From Staphylococcus sp. IVB6214 (GTDB lineage: Bacteria; Bacillota; Bacilli; Staphylococcales; Staphylococcaceae): 64,000 nucleotides of DNA. Under the pieces are notes generated by a model. It did no database searches, was not told the DNA's origin, and was given only the letters and a program-made list of their open reading frames with translations. The position numbers and the translations under genes are program-made. Shown piece after piece: positions 46,935 through 57,073 of this stretch (position 1 is the first letter of the stretch; every line of letters starts with the position of its first letter). Where the stretch lies: the NCBI RefSeq assembly GCF_025558585.1, contig NZ_CP094723.1:1860001-1924000 (forward strand), in the 5' to 3' direction.

Positions 46935-47270
46935 TGAACACACTCAATATTAGAAATCACTAGTTTCTGACCATGACGATTTAAGTCATAGTTTCATGAC
47001 TTTCTCTTATTCTCATTAATTTAGACTTCAGAAGCCCTTTCATTCTTTTATCATATGTACAGATTTTTTATCTTTATCTCCCTTTTCTATACTTATTTTT
47101 TTAATACTTTACTTCATTTCTTTACTCATGTGTCATTTTTTTACTCTTTTTATACCAATCAATATGTTGTTTTGTTTTAAAACATGCTAAAAATTTACAA
47201 TTCACTAAAACACATTGAGGCGCTCTGCACGCAACTATATAATTAAAAATGTTTATTATGTCTCTTTAGA

Positions 47271-49382
47271 ATGGATGGGGAAACTATGCGAGGTATTACA
47301 ATTGACTTATTGACGCATCATCAATCTGAGACTTATCGCTTGCTAGATGAAGTACAATTATTCGTATCCTTAGACGGTATCCTAGAAGTACAGCACAATG
47401 GTAGACACACTTCATGTTATGATCAACTACTGATTGTAAATCGCTTAGATATCATTCAAATCTCTCACGCCCAATCACTTATCAAAGTCTGCATCCCAAT
47501 GCATTTCTTCTCAAAATATATCCCTGCATATCGTGACGGTTATTTTGCCCAAGATGCACTCACATCTCATGAGCGTATCATTACATTATTAAAGCAGATC
47601 ATACAGCAGCCTATCCAGAAGCAACATCATATTTTAATATATGATATTTTAAAACTGCTCTGTGACGAAGCATTCATACTGACTTCTCCATATTTTTTAC
47701 CGACAATGATGTGTACACACACATTTCTCGAACAAGTTTTAGTTTATATATACGACAATTTGGATAGACGACTCTCTCTGAAAAATATAAGTGAACACTT
47801 TTTCGTGTCACCGTCTTATATTTCTATTCTCTTCACGAAATATCTAGACTTTAGTTTCAAAAAGTACTTTGATACATTGAGACTCGGATTATCTTTACCA
47901 ACACTAATAGCGACTGATGATACCATACAAAACATTGCCTTGCACTTTGGGTTTTCTAATTATAATCATTACTCTAAAATATTCAATCTATACATAGGTA
48001 TACGTCCAGCTGACTATCGCAACCAATCGGATTATCCTGAAGCGATTGTCTCCATTCGACCTTACGACATTGAATACTTTAATCACTATTTAGCATTCAA
48101 TAACACTTCAGAATCGACTGTTAACCTTACCGTTAATCTCAGTGAATCGAACCAACAAACTTATACTTCTGATCGTCAGTTGTTTCTTGAAATCACCAAT
48201 TGCCATATTTATGAAGTACTGAAGCAGATCATTTCTCAAACTAACCCTATCTTTGCGCAGACAACCTTGACATTACTTTTTCAAGATTTTACCAATGAAG
48301 CTTTGAAGTTTCATAACTCAGCTGATTTCGATCACTTTTGTCATCTACTCAAAAAACGTCACTATCATCTAGTGTTTTGCCTGAATAACATGCAACAATT
48401 TGAGTCATTTGACCATTTGTTCTTGCAGCCACTCATACGCATGATGACTGCACAACCAACTGTTCTATCGCCGAATGACTTCACATTGTCTATTGCTGTT
48501 TCACCACACTTTTTCAATGTACAAGAAGTCAAGTTTATTCAGCAGCGGATTCATAAATATTTACCCAACTGTCAGTTTGCATTGCACTTATCGTATCCTG
48601 TTAGACCGATACATCATAAATACTTCGAGTCTTTCAAGGAACAGTCCATTCAAATAGACTTTTACTGCATGCCATTTGAAGCATTCATCTCATGTGAGAC
48701 ACGTTCGATGGAACCTTATAGAACGTTGTTAAAAGACTTCGATACCCCAATCGTTTTGACAGGGCTATCTGCGCAGGCATTGAATCATCTCTATCCATCA
48801 ACATCAACTGATTATCCGCAACAATTTTTAGCGTTGCTATTGCAGTTGCCCATAAACATTTTAGGTGTAGGTATCTCTTTTGTAGCGACGAAACAGCAAC
48901 CTATTGGCTACTTCAATACTTATGGACATCAATTGCCTTATAGTTATATGTATCAAATACATCAATGTTTTGCAGGACATCTCAATACGGAATCAGATCA
49001 CTATATATTGCACGAAACAGAAGATGCGTATCTCATTCTGTTGTCAGGCTCAAACATATTTAACCTTGAAACAGAACATGCACCAAAACAATCTTATCAC
49101 TTCAATATTATGTCATCCGATACACTAGCGAAACAACTCGTCACGACATATACATATGATGCACAATATTCCGATGTGACAAATGGCATTGCGATAGATA
49201 TTGAAGATTACTATATTCCACTTCCAGATATTCAGCATCTCCATCAGACATTCCAACTGCAACCGCACATTACCGTCCATGATTTTTACAACAAAACGTT
49301 GCATGTCACATTACTTCATAACGAAGTAAAACTGATTAAAATATATAAAACAAAAGCGACAAAACGTCAGCATTTGATTTAA
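47271..49382 (+). CDS. rsp: Rsp, large AraC/XylS-family regulator
   Basis: A 703-aa protein, the length class of staphylococcal Rsp (about 701 aa) and its paralogue Rbf. A cupin-like N-terminus is followed by the AraC HTH pair at about 155-255 (LSLKNISEHFFVSPSYISIL, then TIQNIALHFGFSNYNHYSKIF and GIRPADYR). A roughly 440-residue C-terminal part has the poorly defined glycosidase-like look of this family. Synteny (scrA on one side, an MFS gene and narT further on) supports Rsp. S. aureus Rsp controls toxin and surface protein expression. No strong ribosome site: ATGGATGGGGAAACTATGCG offers two starts, 47271 and 47286, and GGATGGGGA suits the second. Confidence 0.87.
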   Translation: MDGETMRGITIDLLTHHQSETYRLLDEVQLFVSLDGILEVQHNGRHTSCYDQLLIVNRLDIIQISHAQSLIKVCIPMHFFSKYIPAYRDGYFAQDALTSHERIITLLKQIIQQPIQKQHHILIYDILKLLCDEAFILTSPYFLPTMMCTHTFLEQVLVYIYDNLDRRLSLKNISEHFFVSPSYISILFTKYLDFSFKKYFDTLRLGLSLPTLIATDDTIQNIALHFGFSNYNHYSKIFNLYIGIRPADYRNQSDYPEAIVSIRPYDIEYFNHYLAFNNTSESTVNLTVNLSESNQQTYTSDRQLFLEITNCHIYEVLKQIISQTNPIFAQTTLTLLFQDFTNEALKFHNSADFDHFCHLLKKRHYHLVFCLNNMQQFESFDHLFLQPLIRMMTAQPTVLSPNDFTLSIAVSPHFFNVQEVKFIQQRIHKYLPNCQFALHLSYPVRPIHHKYFESFKEQSIQIDFYCMPFEAFISCETRSMEPYRTLLKDFDTPIVLTGLSAQALNHLYPSTSTDYPQQFLALLLQLPINILGVGISFVATKQQPIGYFNTYGHQLPYSYMYQIHQCFAGHLNTESDHYILHETEDAYLILLSGSNIFNLETEHAPKQSYHFNIMSSDTLAKQLVTTYTYDAQYSDVTNGIAIDIEDYYIPLPDIQHLHQTFQLQPHITVHDFYNKTLHVTLLHNEVKLIKIYKTKATKRQHLI

Positions 49383-49405
49383 CTGATGCATGTCACCGCT
49401 TCTAA

Positions 49406-49440
49406 CAAAAAAGCTGGATATTCACACCCAGCTTTTTCTT
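49406..49440. terminator. Bidirectional terminator between rsp and MFS gene
   Basis: AAAAAAGCTGG (near 49406-49416) pairs with CCAGCTTTTTC (near 49428-49438) around a short loop. Confidence 0.82.
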
Positions 49441-50643
49441 TTACCCAATATATTCATTTTTCGTTGCATACCAACCAAATATCAAAATCATAGCGTTCAT
49501 AACTAGCAATAAGCATATCACCACAGACCATGTATGCATCATGTCATACACGACTCCGATAAGAAATGGTCCAATTGCCGCAACCCAGTACCCTATCGAC
49601 TGACCGAATCCTGAGAGTGCCATACTCACCCGTGTTGTTCTAGCACGTATTGAGAATAATGTCATACAAACACTGAAGCATGCCCCGATGCCCATACCTG
49701 TTAAGATCATAGCAAGAATCAATAACCAATAGTTATCTGTAAATAATAGACTGAATCCTATCCCCATCAAACTCACAATAATATAAACAAGTTTACGCTG
49801 ACTTTGCATTTTGGCAGCAATGATAGGGAAGGTAAAAGTCATGGGCAGCTGTGCAAACTGATTGAGCATCAAAAAGTATCCTGCAGATTCTGGTTCAATA
49901 CCTTTACTTGCCAAAATAGATGGGTACCAGGCGACAATGCTGTAAAACATCATCGATTGAAATGCCATCATCAATGCGACCGCCCATGCTAACTTAGAAC
50001 GATATATTTTAATCGGTTTCTGTTCTGTTGGATTGAGTGTTTCAGCATCATCAATGCTATCATTCGTTCTTCTCAACTGGGGCAACCATACTAAAATTGC
50101 ACATACGGCAATTAATACCCAAAACACCAATGAGAAACGATAAGATAATGGTGTTAAAGTGGAAAGCGGGTAACTTAACCCACCCCCTAATCCTGCAGTG
50201 AAATTCATTGTTGCACTATAAATACCAGTGATCAAACCAATTTGTAATGGAAAACGCCACTTACCATATGCAGGTAAAGTTACGTTACCAAAAGCAATGG
50301 CAATACCTAGAACGATTGTACCTATGAAAAAGCAAGTGATGCCACCACTGACACGCAAAACAAGCCCTACAATTGTTAATAACACCGCATAAAAAAGAAC
50401 GTGTGACATAGAATAACGCTGTAATACTCTGGACGCAATTGGAGAAAAGATACCAAAAATTATTAATGGGATCGTTGTAATAAGTCCTGCCACTCCATTG
50501 TTTATATGTAAATCCATCTTTATTTCATTGATAATTGGCCCTACTGCTGTCAAAGGTGCACGTAATGTCCCTGCAATAAGAATAATACCAATGACAAGCA
50601 GCCATTGATCTTTGACGCGCTTCCCGTATAATTGATTGGTCAT
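49441..50643 (-). CDS. CynX/NimT-type MFS transporter
   Basis: A 400-aa major facilitator with 12 predicted helices. The N-terminal LRAPLTAVGPIINEIKMDL segment is the CynX/NimT family hallmark. Other members move cyanate, 2-nitroimidazoles or aromatic acids; the substrate here is unknown. TAGGAGGTTGTACTA precedes the ATG. Convergent with rsp, divergent from the small His-rich protein gene. Confidence 0.87.
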   Translation of the reverse strand: MTNQLYGKRVKDQWLLVIGIILIAGTLRAPLTAVGPIINEIKMDLHINNGVAGLITTIPLIIFGIFSPIASRVLQRYSMSHVLFYAVLLTIVGLVLRVSGGITCFFIGTIVLGIAIAFGNVTLPAYGKWRFPLQIGLITGIYSATMNFTAGLGGGLSYPLSTLTPLSYRFSLVFWVLIAVCAILVWLPQLRRTNDSIDDAETLNPTEQKPIKIYRSKLAWAVALMMAFQSMMFYSIVAWYPSILASKGIEPESAGYFLMLNQFAQLPMTFTFPIIAAKMQSQRKLVYIIVSLMGIGFSLLFTDNYWLLILAMILTGMGIGACFSVCMTLFSIRARTTRVSMALSGFGQSIGYWVAAIGPFLIGVVYDMMHTWSVVICLLLVMNAMILIFGWYATKNEYIG

Positions 50644-50903
50644 TAGTACAACCTCCTACTGTCATTTATCTTAATCTTATCATAATTAAACATGTGTTTT
50701 GTTCATAAATGATAGAACTTAATCATTCTTCATCGCTTTCATATATTGAACTTCTGCCATCATTTTCTAAAGGGATTTCCCGCAAATTTTATGGCAAAAT
50801 CACTTAAAGTCACAATTTTGTCACACAAAGAATGTAAGTTATCACTTTCTGTATCCGTTTTCTTTCGATACAATAGGTCTATCTTACATAAAGGAGTCAA
50901 TAC

Positions 50904-51266
50904 GTGATGAAACAAAAACAAACACTCGGAATCATCATCATTGTTGCTATGCTCGTTGTAACAGCTGGGATTGTAATAGCTATTATGATGTCAAGTCAAA
51001 AAGAAACTTATTATGGCTACATGATGGATGATACAACGGCAGAAAAGATTGTCAACGCTTCTAATAATGAAGTAGAAGAACATGTCACTTTGGAGACGGA
51101 TGATCAATTCAAACCACAAAAAGGCGACTTCGTTAAATTGATTGCTAAAAAAGGCGGCGATCATGAATTCGTAAAACAAGAAGTTGTTGCACACGATGAT
51201 ATTCCACATGGTTTGATGATGAAAATTCATGACATGCACATGGAATCACATTCGCATCATCACTAA
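50904..51266 (+). CDS. Small membrane-anchored protein with His-rich C-terminus (DUF4889-like)
   Basis: A 120-aa protein. An N-terminal helix (about 8-30) works as an uncleaved signal anchor. An extracytoplasmic beta-rich part (YYGYMMDDTTAEKIV, QKGDFVKLI) follows, and the end is HDMHMESHSHHH. It resembles a staphylococcal DUF4889-type family from memory. AAGGAG is 7 bases before a GTG at 50904 and 10 before an ATG at 50907, so either could be the start. The terminal His/Met cluster could bind Cu, Ni or Zn outside the membrane. Function unknown. Confidence 0.8.
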   Translation: MMKQKQTLGIIIIVAMLVVTAGIVIAIMMSSQKETYYGYMMDDTTAEKIVNASNNEVEEHVTLETDDQFKPQKGDFVKLIAKKGGDHEFVKQEVVAHDDIPHGLMMKIHDMHMESHSHHH

Positions 51267-51275
51267 ACTTCATAA

Positions 51276-51319
51276 CAACAAACAAGCATCGGCGTATGTT
51301 CACCGATGCTTATTTGTTG
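51276..51319. terminator. Bidirectional terminator after the His-rich protein gene
   Basis: CAACAAACAAGCATCGG (51276-51292) pairs with CCGATGCTTATTTGTTG (51303-51319) with one mismatch. Confidence 0.87.
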
Positions 51320-52222
51320 CTATTTTTTAACGACTGAGAGTACGACAACCATCAAAATAATGAAAACAATCCCCAATAATTGCCATACGCCAAAAGAAAC
51401 ATTCAACCATATGACAGATGTCAATAGTGCTGTTAATGGTTCAATCGTCCCTAATAGTCCCGCTTCATGTGGAAACAAATAATGTAAACTATCAATATAA
51501 AACCAAAAGGCGAGCATTGTACCGAAAATGATAGCAAACCAAAATAGCAAGTGCGTTTGCAATGTCCAATCAGACAATATGACGTGCCATGGTGGGTGGA
51601 CAAAACTCAAAGCGAGACCACCAATGAGCATTCCCCATCCTACAACGTTTAGTGAACCCCAACGTGCTAATAGACGAACCGGATACACTGTGTAAAAGGC
51701 AAGCGCCACTGCAGATAACAACCCCCAAACAATCGCAGGCTTAGGTACTTGTAAGTTTTCGAGATGACCGTTTGTCAGTAACAAATACGTCCCAGATAAA
51801 GCTAGTATAATGGCGAGCGCTTCTTTTACACCAAACTTTGTCACTTTTGTCATCACTAAGTAAAATATAATAAAAATAGGTCCCAAATATTGTAACAACG
51901 TCGCAACTGCCGCATTGCCATGACTGATTGAAGACATGAATGTATATTGTACGGCGAGCATACCAAAAATACCGTAGATAATCATTTGAATGGCTGCACG
52001 TTTATCCCACCAGATAACAAAGACTTTTACACCTTGTGTCATGAAAGCAATCACAATTAAAAGGAGCCCTGAAATGATCAATCGGACTGCAACAAACCAT
52101 GACACTTCAATATTCGCATGTTGAAACAACCACTGTGAAACTGTGCCCCCAATCCCCCAAAAAGATGCACCAATAATTACAAGTAAATAACCGATCCAGC
52201 GTTTTTGATGTTGTTGTGACAT
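51320..52222 (-). CDS. EamA/DMT-family transporter
   Basis: A 300-aa protein with ten predicted helices in two EamA repeats. The first repeat opens LLVIIGASFWGIGGTVSQWLF and the second VWGLLSAVALAFYTVYPVRLL. PLTALLTSVIWL is near the end. Family members export amino acids, nucleobases or sugars, and the substrate is not inferable. AAGGGGGAGTCAT precedes the ATG. Monocistronic; its stop abuts the terminator shared with the gene before it. Confidence 0.88.
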   Translation of the reverse strand: MSQQHQKRWIGYLLVIIGASFWGIGGTVSQWLFQHANIEVSWFVAVRLIISGLLLIVIAFMTQGVKVFVIWWDKRAAIQMIIYGIFGMLAVQYTFMSSISHGNAAVATLLQYLGPIFIIFYLVMTKVTKFGVKEALAIILALSGTYLLLTNGHLENLQVPKPAIVWGLLSAVALAFYTVYPVRLLARWGSLNVVGWGMLIGGLALSFVHPPWHVILSDWTLQTHLLFWFAIIFGTMLAFWFYIDSLHYLFPHEAGLLGTIEPLTALLTSVIWLNVSFGVWQLLGIVFIILMVVVLSVVKK

Positions 52223-52288
52223 ATGACTCCCCCTTATTAAACGCTATTTCTATCAATCTAACATGTTTCTTTTGTAATCCGCAATCCC

Positions 52289-52350
52289 GTTTTTCCTATA
52301 CAAATAGGAAAAACCTTGCTGTGCCTCTCACTGCACACAAACAAGGTTTC
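52289..52350 (-). terminator. Tandem hairpin terminator of the M42 aminopeptidase gene
   Basis: GTTTTTCCTAT/ATAGGAAAAAC (52289-52314) is an 11-bp perfect stem. Overlapping it is AAACCTTG (52311-52318) with CAAGGTTT (52342-52349). On the minus strand the second hairpin comes first after the stop and is followed by T5. Confidence 0.75.
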
Positions 52351-52369
52351 TCTTTATATCGTTATATCA

Positions 52370-53443
52370 TTACCAAATGATTTCATCTACAACGTCGTCA
52401 CTTAATGACTTAACAACTTCAACGACAAGCTTCACAGCTTGTTCGTAATCTGACTGGCTCATCACAGAAACGTTTGAATGCATATAACGGAGTGGCACTG
52501 ACAATGCGATAGACGGAATACCGTCTAATGATTTATGAATGTTACCAGCATCTGTTCCACCACCCGGTAACGAATCCCACTGAAGTTCAATGTTTTGAGC
52601 TTTAGCAACTTTCTTAATATGGCGAATCAATCCAACGTGTCCGATATTACTTGCGTCCATGTTTAAGACCAATGGACCGCCACCTACTTTGACGTCTCCA
52701 TCGTTAGTCATTCCCGGTGTATCATAGGCAACACCAACGTCCACAGCGATTGCAAGATCCGGTTTAATCTTATGTGCTGCTACTTGTGCACCACGTAAAC
52801 CGACCTCTTCTTGAACATTCGCTCCTGCCACTAGATTGATATTGACTGACTCACCTTTTAAGGCACGTAAAACGTCAACAGCAAGCGCACAACCGTAGCG
52901 ATTGTCAAATGCTTTCGCAGTCATATAATCATCATTCAATAACGTTTCAAACTCTGAGTATGGCGTTACCATATCACCAATATCAATACCTGCTGCTTCT
53001 ACTTCAGCTTTATCACGTGCACCGACATCGATAAACATATCCTTGATTGCGACTGGTTTTTTACGTTCAGCCTCTTCAAGTACATGTGGTGGTTTTGAAC
53101 CAATAATACCTCGAACCTTTTTGCCATCTTCTGTTGTAATTGTCACTTTTTGTGAAAGCATCACTTGATTCCACCATCCCCCGATTGGTGTAAAATTAAT
53201 GAAGCCATTTTCATCAATCTTCGTCACCATAAACCCAATCTCGTCTAAATGACCAGCGATCATGAGTGTGCGGTCACCTTTTTGCGATGCCTTCTTCCCA
53301 AAAACACCGCCGAGATTATCATAGATCATTTCATCACTGTTAGGCTCTAGCAATGCTTTCATTGCATTTTTGACATCATATTCGTGCCCAGCAATCCCAT
53401 CCAAATCTGTTAAGTGTTTTAGTAATTTCTTTGTTTCTGTCAT
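52370..53443 (-). CDS. M42-family glutamyl/leucyl aminopeptidase
   Basis: A 357-aa cytoplasmic metallo-aminopeptidase of the PepA/FrvX type. Metal ligands and the catalytic Glu are in MIAGHLDEIGFMVTKID, AFDNRYGCALAVDVL, NVQEEVGLRGAQVA, AVDVGVAYDTPG and the C-terminal LPGGGTDAGNIH. The start at 53443 follows AAGGGGAGTGTATCAACA. The longer frame to 53569 has no ribosome site. It is preceded on the same strand by a small DUF3139 gene about 136 bp away. Confidence 0.93.
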   Translation of the reverse strand: MTETKKLLKHLTDLDGIAGHEYDVKNAMKALLEPNSDEMIYDNLGGVFGKKASQKGDRTLMIAGHLDEIGFMVTKIDENGFINFTPIGGWWNQVMLSQKVTITTEDGKKVRGIIGSKPPHVLEEAERKKPVAIKDMFIDVGARDKAEVEAAGIDIGDMVTPYSEFETLLNDDYMTAKAFDNRYGCALAVDVLRALKGESVNINLVAGANVQEEVGLRGAQVAAHKIKPDLAIAVDVGVAYDTPGMTNDGDVKVGGGPLVLNMDASNIGHVGLIRHIKKVAKAQNIELQWDSLPGGGTDAGNIHKSLDGIPSIALSVPLRYMHSNVSVMSQSDYEQAVKLVVEVVKSLSDDVVDEIIW

Positions 53444-53578
53444 TGTTGATACACTCCCCTTTATTCTCTTTCTATTCACCATCATACCAAAAGATTTAAG
53501 ATGTTGTATATTCTGTGTTTGAAAAACAAAAAATCTCAGCAAAGTGATGTGATAGGCATGCTTTACCAAGATTTATGT

Positions 53579-53935
53579 TTATTTCATTTTATAATTCTCA
53601 TCAAAGAAGTTATATTTTGCTTTCTTATCATGTTTTTTTGTTTCTGTATTAAATCCTTGTAAGAAAAGTCCACGTTTTAAATGAATCGGTTGTGCAATGT
53701 ACGTATTTTTTGTATCGCCCTCTAACGTCAATTCTTTATAAAAAATACCTTTACGCGGATCGTATTCTTCTTTTTGTTTAATGACCTTACTATCCAAATG
53801 CTGCTCTGTTAAATATTGATCGATCAGTTTTAAGTTTTGACTCTTTTGATAACCTTTATATCCAAAAAATCCTGCACCGACAAGAACAAATATTACAATT
53901 GCTGCTAATAAAAAGCCTAGAATTTTTTTTGCCAT
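53579..53935 (-). CDS. DUF3139-family small membrane-anchored protein
   Basis: A 118-aa protein. One N-terminal helix (about 4-26) is followed by an extracytoplasmic domain with YLTEQHLDSKVIKQKEEYDP and a GIFYKELTLEG segment, typical of DUF3139 proteins in staphylococci. The start at 53935 follows TTGGAGGCGCATCCT. Function unknown. It lies just behind the M42 promoter region, convergent with none, and may be a single-gene unit. Confidence 0.82.
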   Translation of the reverse strand: MAKKILGFLLAAIVIFVLVGAGFFGYKGYQKSQNLKLIDQYLTEQHLDSKVIKQKEEYDPRKGIFYKELTLEGDTKNTYIAQPIHLKRGLFLQGFNTETKKHDKKAKYNFFDENYKMK

Positions 53936-54108
53936 AGGATGCGCCTCCAACTTCGTCTATATGATACATCTTATCACAATTACACGATTTTCATCACAAA
54001 CATCTATTTGCGTCACATAATCGTTAGAAATCTTAAATCATTTGAACATCCTATAAGAAAACACTTACAATAGAAATATCGACATTTCAAACGAAGGGAG
54101 ATTTTTTT

Positions 54109-55710
54109 ATGGAAACAAACTGGCAAACACCCGAAGGACGGTCAGAACTGCTAAAACAGCTCGTTGCACATTCAAGTGTAACGCATTCACAAGGAGAAGT
54201 CACTTTCCCTACATACGTACATGATTTACTCATGTCGCTCCCTTACTTCCAGCAACATCCAGAATACATACAACTAGTCCCTACTGTTGATCATCGAAAT
54301 GCCGTTGTCGCAACATATCTTTCACCTAAAGCTACCCAAACAGTCACTTTAATCAGCCATTTTGATACGGTAGGCATTGAAGATTATGGCCCTTATCAAA
54401 CGTACGCATTTGATATGGAGAAACTCACTGCAACATTCCAAGAAGATATGCGCTATTTAGATGACATGAGTAAGGAAGATTTATTATCTGGGGAATATCT
54501 ATTTGGACGTGGTTCTATGGATATGAAACCCGGCTTAATGCTTCATATGTCATTGATTGAACAAGCCATATTAGAGCAATGGGACGTCAATCTTGTATTG
54601 ATGACTGTACCTGACGAAGAAGTGACATCAAAAGGGATGCATGCGGCAGTTGCGCACTTAGATACACTCTGTGAGCAACATGATTTATCCATTGCCTTGC
54701 ATTTAAACAGTGAACCAACATTCCAACAAGCACATCATGATACGAACCACTATCACTATACAGGATCTATCGGAAAAATTATGCCGAGCGTGCTCGTTTA
54801 CGGGCGAGAAACACATGTTGGTACACCTGCCATAGGATTGAGTTCTAACTTTATTTTGAGTTATATCCAACAAGAGATTGAATATCATGAACGTTTTCAA
54901 GAACAATTTGAAGATGAAGAAACACCCTTGCCGGTCAGTTTACGTGTCACAGATATTAAACAGCATTATGATGTTCAGACACCTTTTCGATCGGTAGCAC
55001 TTTTCAATCTATTTCTCTTCAAACGTCATGCGAATGAACTTTTTGACTTATTCAATGATGCCGTAGCAAAAGGTTTGAAGAAAGGGCTCTCTGAGTATCA
55101 ACAACGCATCGCAAAGACGGATATCAAACCACTCGACATGCAGTTGATGACGTATGATCATTTATTGCAATATGCCATTAAACATTATGGACAAGATGCC
55201 GTACAACAACTGATAGAGGCACAGGTTCAAACGGAAAGTGAACCACACCTTCAATCCATCGCAATTGTAGATGCATTGATGAACCTATGCCGAGAGCTTG
55301 GACCAACAGTTATAACGTTCTTTGCACCCCCTTATTATCCAGCAACTAATGCTTCTTATCATCCATTGACTGAAGCAATTAGTTCAACGATTGATACAAC
55401 GTTGCAAAAACAGTTTGAACGTGCATCAAAACGCATTCACTACTTCAACGGCATTAGTGATTTAAGTTATGTGGCACCTTCGCCAAACGGAGCGGGATTT
55501 GAAGCTTATGAAGGTAACACACCTGTTTTCAATAATACTTATTCCATTCCATTTCAAGCGATTGAAAATATTCAAGCCCCTCTTATGAATTGCGGTCCTA
55601 TCGGAAAAGATGCGCATAAAGTCACTGAACGTATTCATAAAAAAAGTGCGTTTGAAGAACTACCTGTCGTTTTATCGTCTATTATACGAAAACACTTTTT
55701 AAGCATATAA
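54109..55710 (+). CDS. RocB-like M20-family metallopeptidase
   Basis: A 533-aa protein. The M20 metal-binding blocks TLISHFDTVGIEDYGPY, YLFGRGSMDMKPGLMLH and MTVPDEEVTSKGMHAAV lie in the first 190 residues. The longer-than-usual C-terminal half is typical of Bacillus RocB, associated with arginine use. GAAGGGAGATTTTTTT precedes the ATG. No rocA, rocD or rocF genes are adjacent. The substrate, probably a small peptide or acylated amino acid, is uncertain. Confidence 0.88.
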   Translation: METNWQTPEGRSELLKQLVAHSSVTHSQGEVTFPTYVHDLLMSLPYFQQHPEYIQLVPTVDHRNAVVATYLSPKATQTVTLISHFDTVGIEDYGPYQTYAFDMEKLTATFQEDMRYLDDMSKEDLLSGEYLFGRGSMDMKPGLMLHMSLIEQAILEQWDVNLVLMTVPDEEVTSKGMHAAVAHLDTLCEQHDLSIALHLNSEPTFQQAHHDTNHYHYTGSIGKIMPSVLVYGRETHVGTPAIGLSSNFILSYIQQEIEYHERFQEQFEDEETPLPVSLRVTDIKQHYDVQTPFRSVALFNLFLFKRHANELFDLFNDAVAKGLKKGLSEYQQRIAKTDIKPLDMQLMTYDHLLQYAIKHYGQDAVQQLIEAQVQTESEPHLQSIAIVDALMNLCRELGPTVITFFAPPYYPATNASYHPLTEAISSTIDTTLQKQFERASKRIHYFNGISDLSYVAPSPNGAGFEAYEGNTPVFNNTYSIPFQAIENIQAPLMNCGPIGKDAHKVTERIHKKSAFEELPVVLSSIIRKHFLSI

Positions 55711-55715
55711 ACAGC

Positions 55716-55762
55716 AAAAGGCACTATCTTTATCGTTGATGATAAAGACAGTGTCTTTTTTC
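55716..55762. terminator. Bidirectional terminator between RocB-like gene and narT
   Basis: AAAAGGCACTATCTTTATC (55716-55734) pairs with 55741-55759 with two mismatches around a 6-base loop, then T5. Confidence 0.85.
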
Positions 55763-55767
55763 AAATA

Positions 55768-56934
55768 TTATTGAACACCTGCTGTTTTTTCGCGTTTTGC
55801 TAAGTTAAACATTGTTAATAATGCAATAACACCGAAAATAGCAAGTAGGATGAATGCTAAGTTACTGCTTCCTGTCATTGAAGTGACTGCAGAGATAACA
55901 AGTGGTGGGAAGAAGCCACCAAGACCTCCCATCATTGATACGATACCGTTTGCAACACCTGCTTCTTTTGAGAAGTAGTGTGGGACAAGTTTGAAGATAA
56001 GACCGTTACCGATACCTGCACAAACACTCACTGTTAAACAGCCCACTGTGAATAATAAGATGCCGTCAGATAAACCAATGATTAATGCACCTACAATCAT
56101 GATTGAGAAGAATGCTTTTAACATTGTTACCGCATCAAATTTGTCTCCTAACATACCACCAATAGGACGAAGTAATGTTGCGATAGCGATGAATACACCT
56201 GTACGAATACCTGCGTCTACTTTGTCTACTCCGAAGTGTTCTACTAAGAAGTTTGGTAAGAATAGACCGAATGCTACGAATGCACCGAACGTGATGAAGT
56301 ACCAGAAACTTAAGTAGTACAATTTGTAGTTTTTCAATAGAATACGTGATTGCTCTACTAAAGGTACTTTGACTTTCGGTTCATTGCCATCACCTAAGAA
56401 GAACATGATTAATGCAAATACTACCATAACAGCCAAATAACTCATTACTGTATTTTGCCAACCAATAATACCTGCGATTGGTGGTGCTAAGAATGCTGAT
56501 ACAGCTGTACCTAAGTTACCCATACCATAAATACCGTTTGCAAGACCGACTTTGTCTTTTGCGAAGTATTTAGGAATTGATGTAACACCTACTGAGAAGA
56601 TCGCGCCCCCTACACCTAGGAAGAAACCTGCGAACATTAAGTTACCTGGTGTTGATGCTTGGCTCAATAAGAAGATTGGGATAAGTAATACAACGAAACT
56701 TGTAAAGAATACCCATTTAGCACCAACGATATTTGTTAAATAACCGAATGGCACACGTAATACTGAACCTAAAATAACAGGGATAGCTAAAATAATTGAT
56801 AATTGACCGCTTGTAATCTCGATGTCTTGGGAAATAAATGGCATTAATGGTGCAATAATTGTCCATGCCATGAACCCAGCAACTAAACTGAGCGTTTGAA
56901 GCCCTAACTGCAAACCAGCTTTTGACTTATCCAT
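55768..56934 (-). CDS. narT: NarT nitrate transporter (MFS, NNP family)
   Basis: A 388-aa MFS protein with 12 predicted helices that imports nitrate for anaerobic respiration. NNP-family glycine-rich signatures are seen: [21 protein letters not shown], and in the second half [13 protein letters not shown] and [29 protein letters not shown] precedes the ATG. It is separated from its regulators nreCBA by about 5 kb of accessory DNA. Candidate NreC site upstream at 57074-57093. Confidence 0.92.
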   Translation of the reverse strand: MDKSKAGLQLGLQTLSLVAGFMAWTIIAPLMPFISQDIEITSGQLSIILAIPVILGSVLRVPFGYLTNIVGAKWVFFTSFVVLLIPIFLLSQASTPGNLMFAGFFLGVGGAIFSVGVTSIPKYFAKDKVGLANGIYGMGNLGTAVSAFLAPPIAGIIGWQNTVMSYLAVMVVFALIMFFLGDGNEPKVKVPLVEQSRILLKNYKLYYLSFWYFITFGAFVAFGLFLPNFLVEHFGVDKVDAGIRTGVFIAIATLLRPIGGMLGDKFDAVTMLKAFFSIMIVGALIIGLSDGILLFTVGCLTVSVCAGIGNGLIFKLVPHYFSKEAGVANGIVSMMGGLGGFFPPLVISAVTSMTGSSNLAFILLAIFGVIALLTMFNLAKREKTAGVQ

Positions 56935-56984
56935 AATTGATTCACCTTTTTCTTTAATAGATCTCTTGTATCAAAAAGGGTTAT

Positions 56985-57016
56985 GATGCTATTGTCTTTT
57001 GATGCTATTGTCTTTT
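56985..57016. repeat. 16-bp tandem duplication upstream of narT
   Basis: GATGCTATTGTCTTTT occurs twice head to tail at 56985-57000 and 57001-57016, 50-80 bp before the narT start, with no mismatches. Confidence 0.9.
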
Positions 57017-57073
57017 GATACGCTTGTTCACTTTCAGTGTAACGTTATTGTGAAATACATAACATAAGGACTT

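Larger units (their letters stand above)
46708..47270. other. Divergent intergenic region scrA-rsp
   Basis: This 563-bp region has no credible gene. It contains the ScrR-like operator (46772-46785), two palindromes with a good plus-strand promoter (46888-46934), and a pyrimidine-rich 5' leader of about 330 nt in front of rsp. Confidence 0.65.

Noticed and set aside
46708..47270. SSR42-like small RNA divergent from rsp
   Set aside because: SSR42 of S. aureus is about 0.9-1.2 kb. Only 563 bp separate rsp from scrA here, and I see no matching minus-strand unit.
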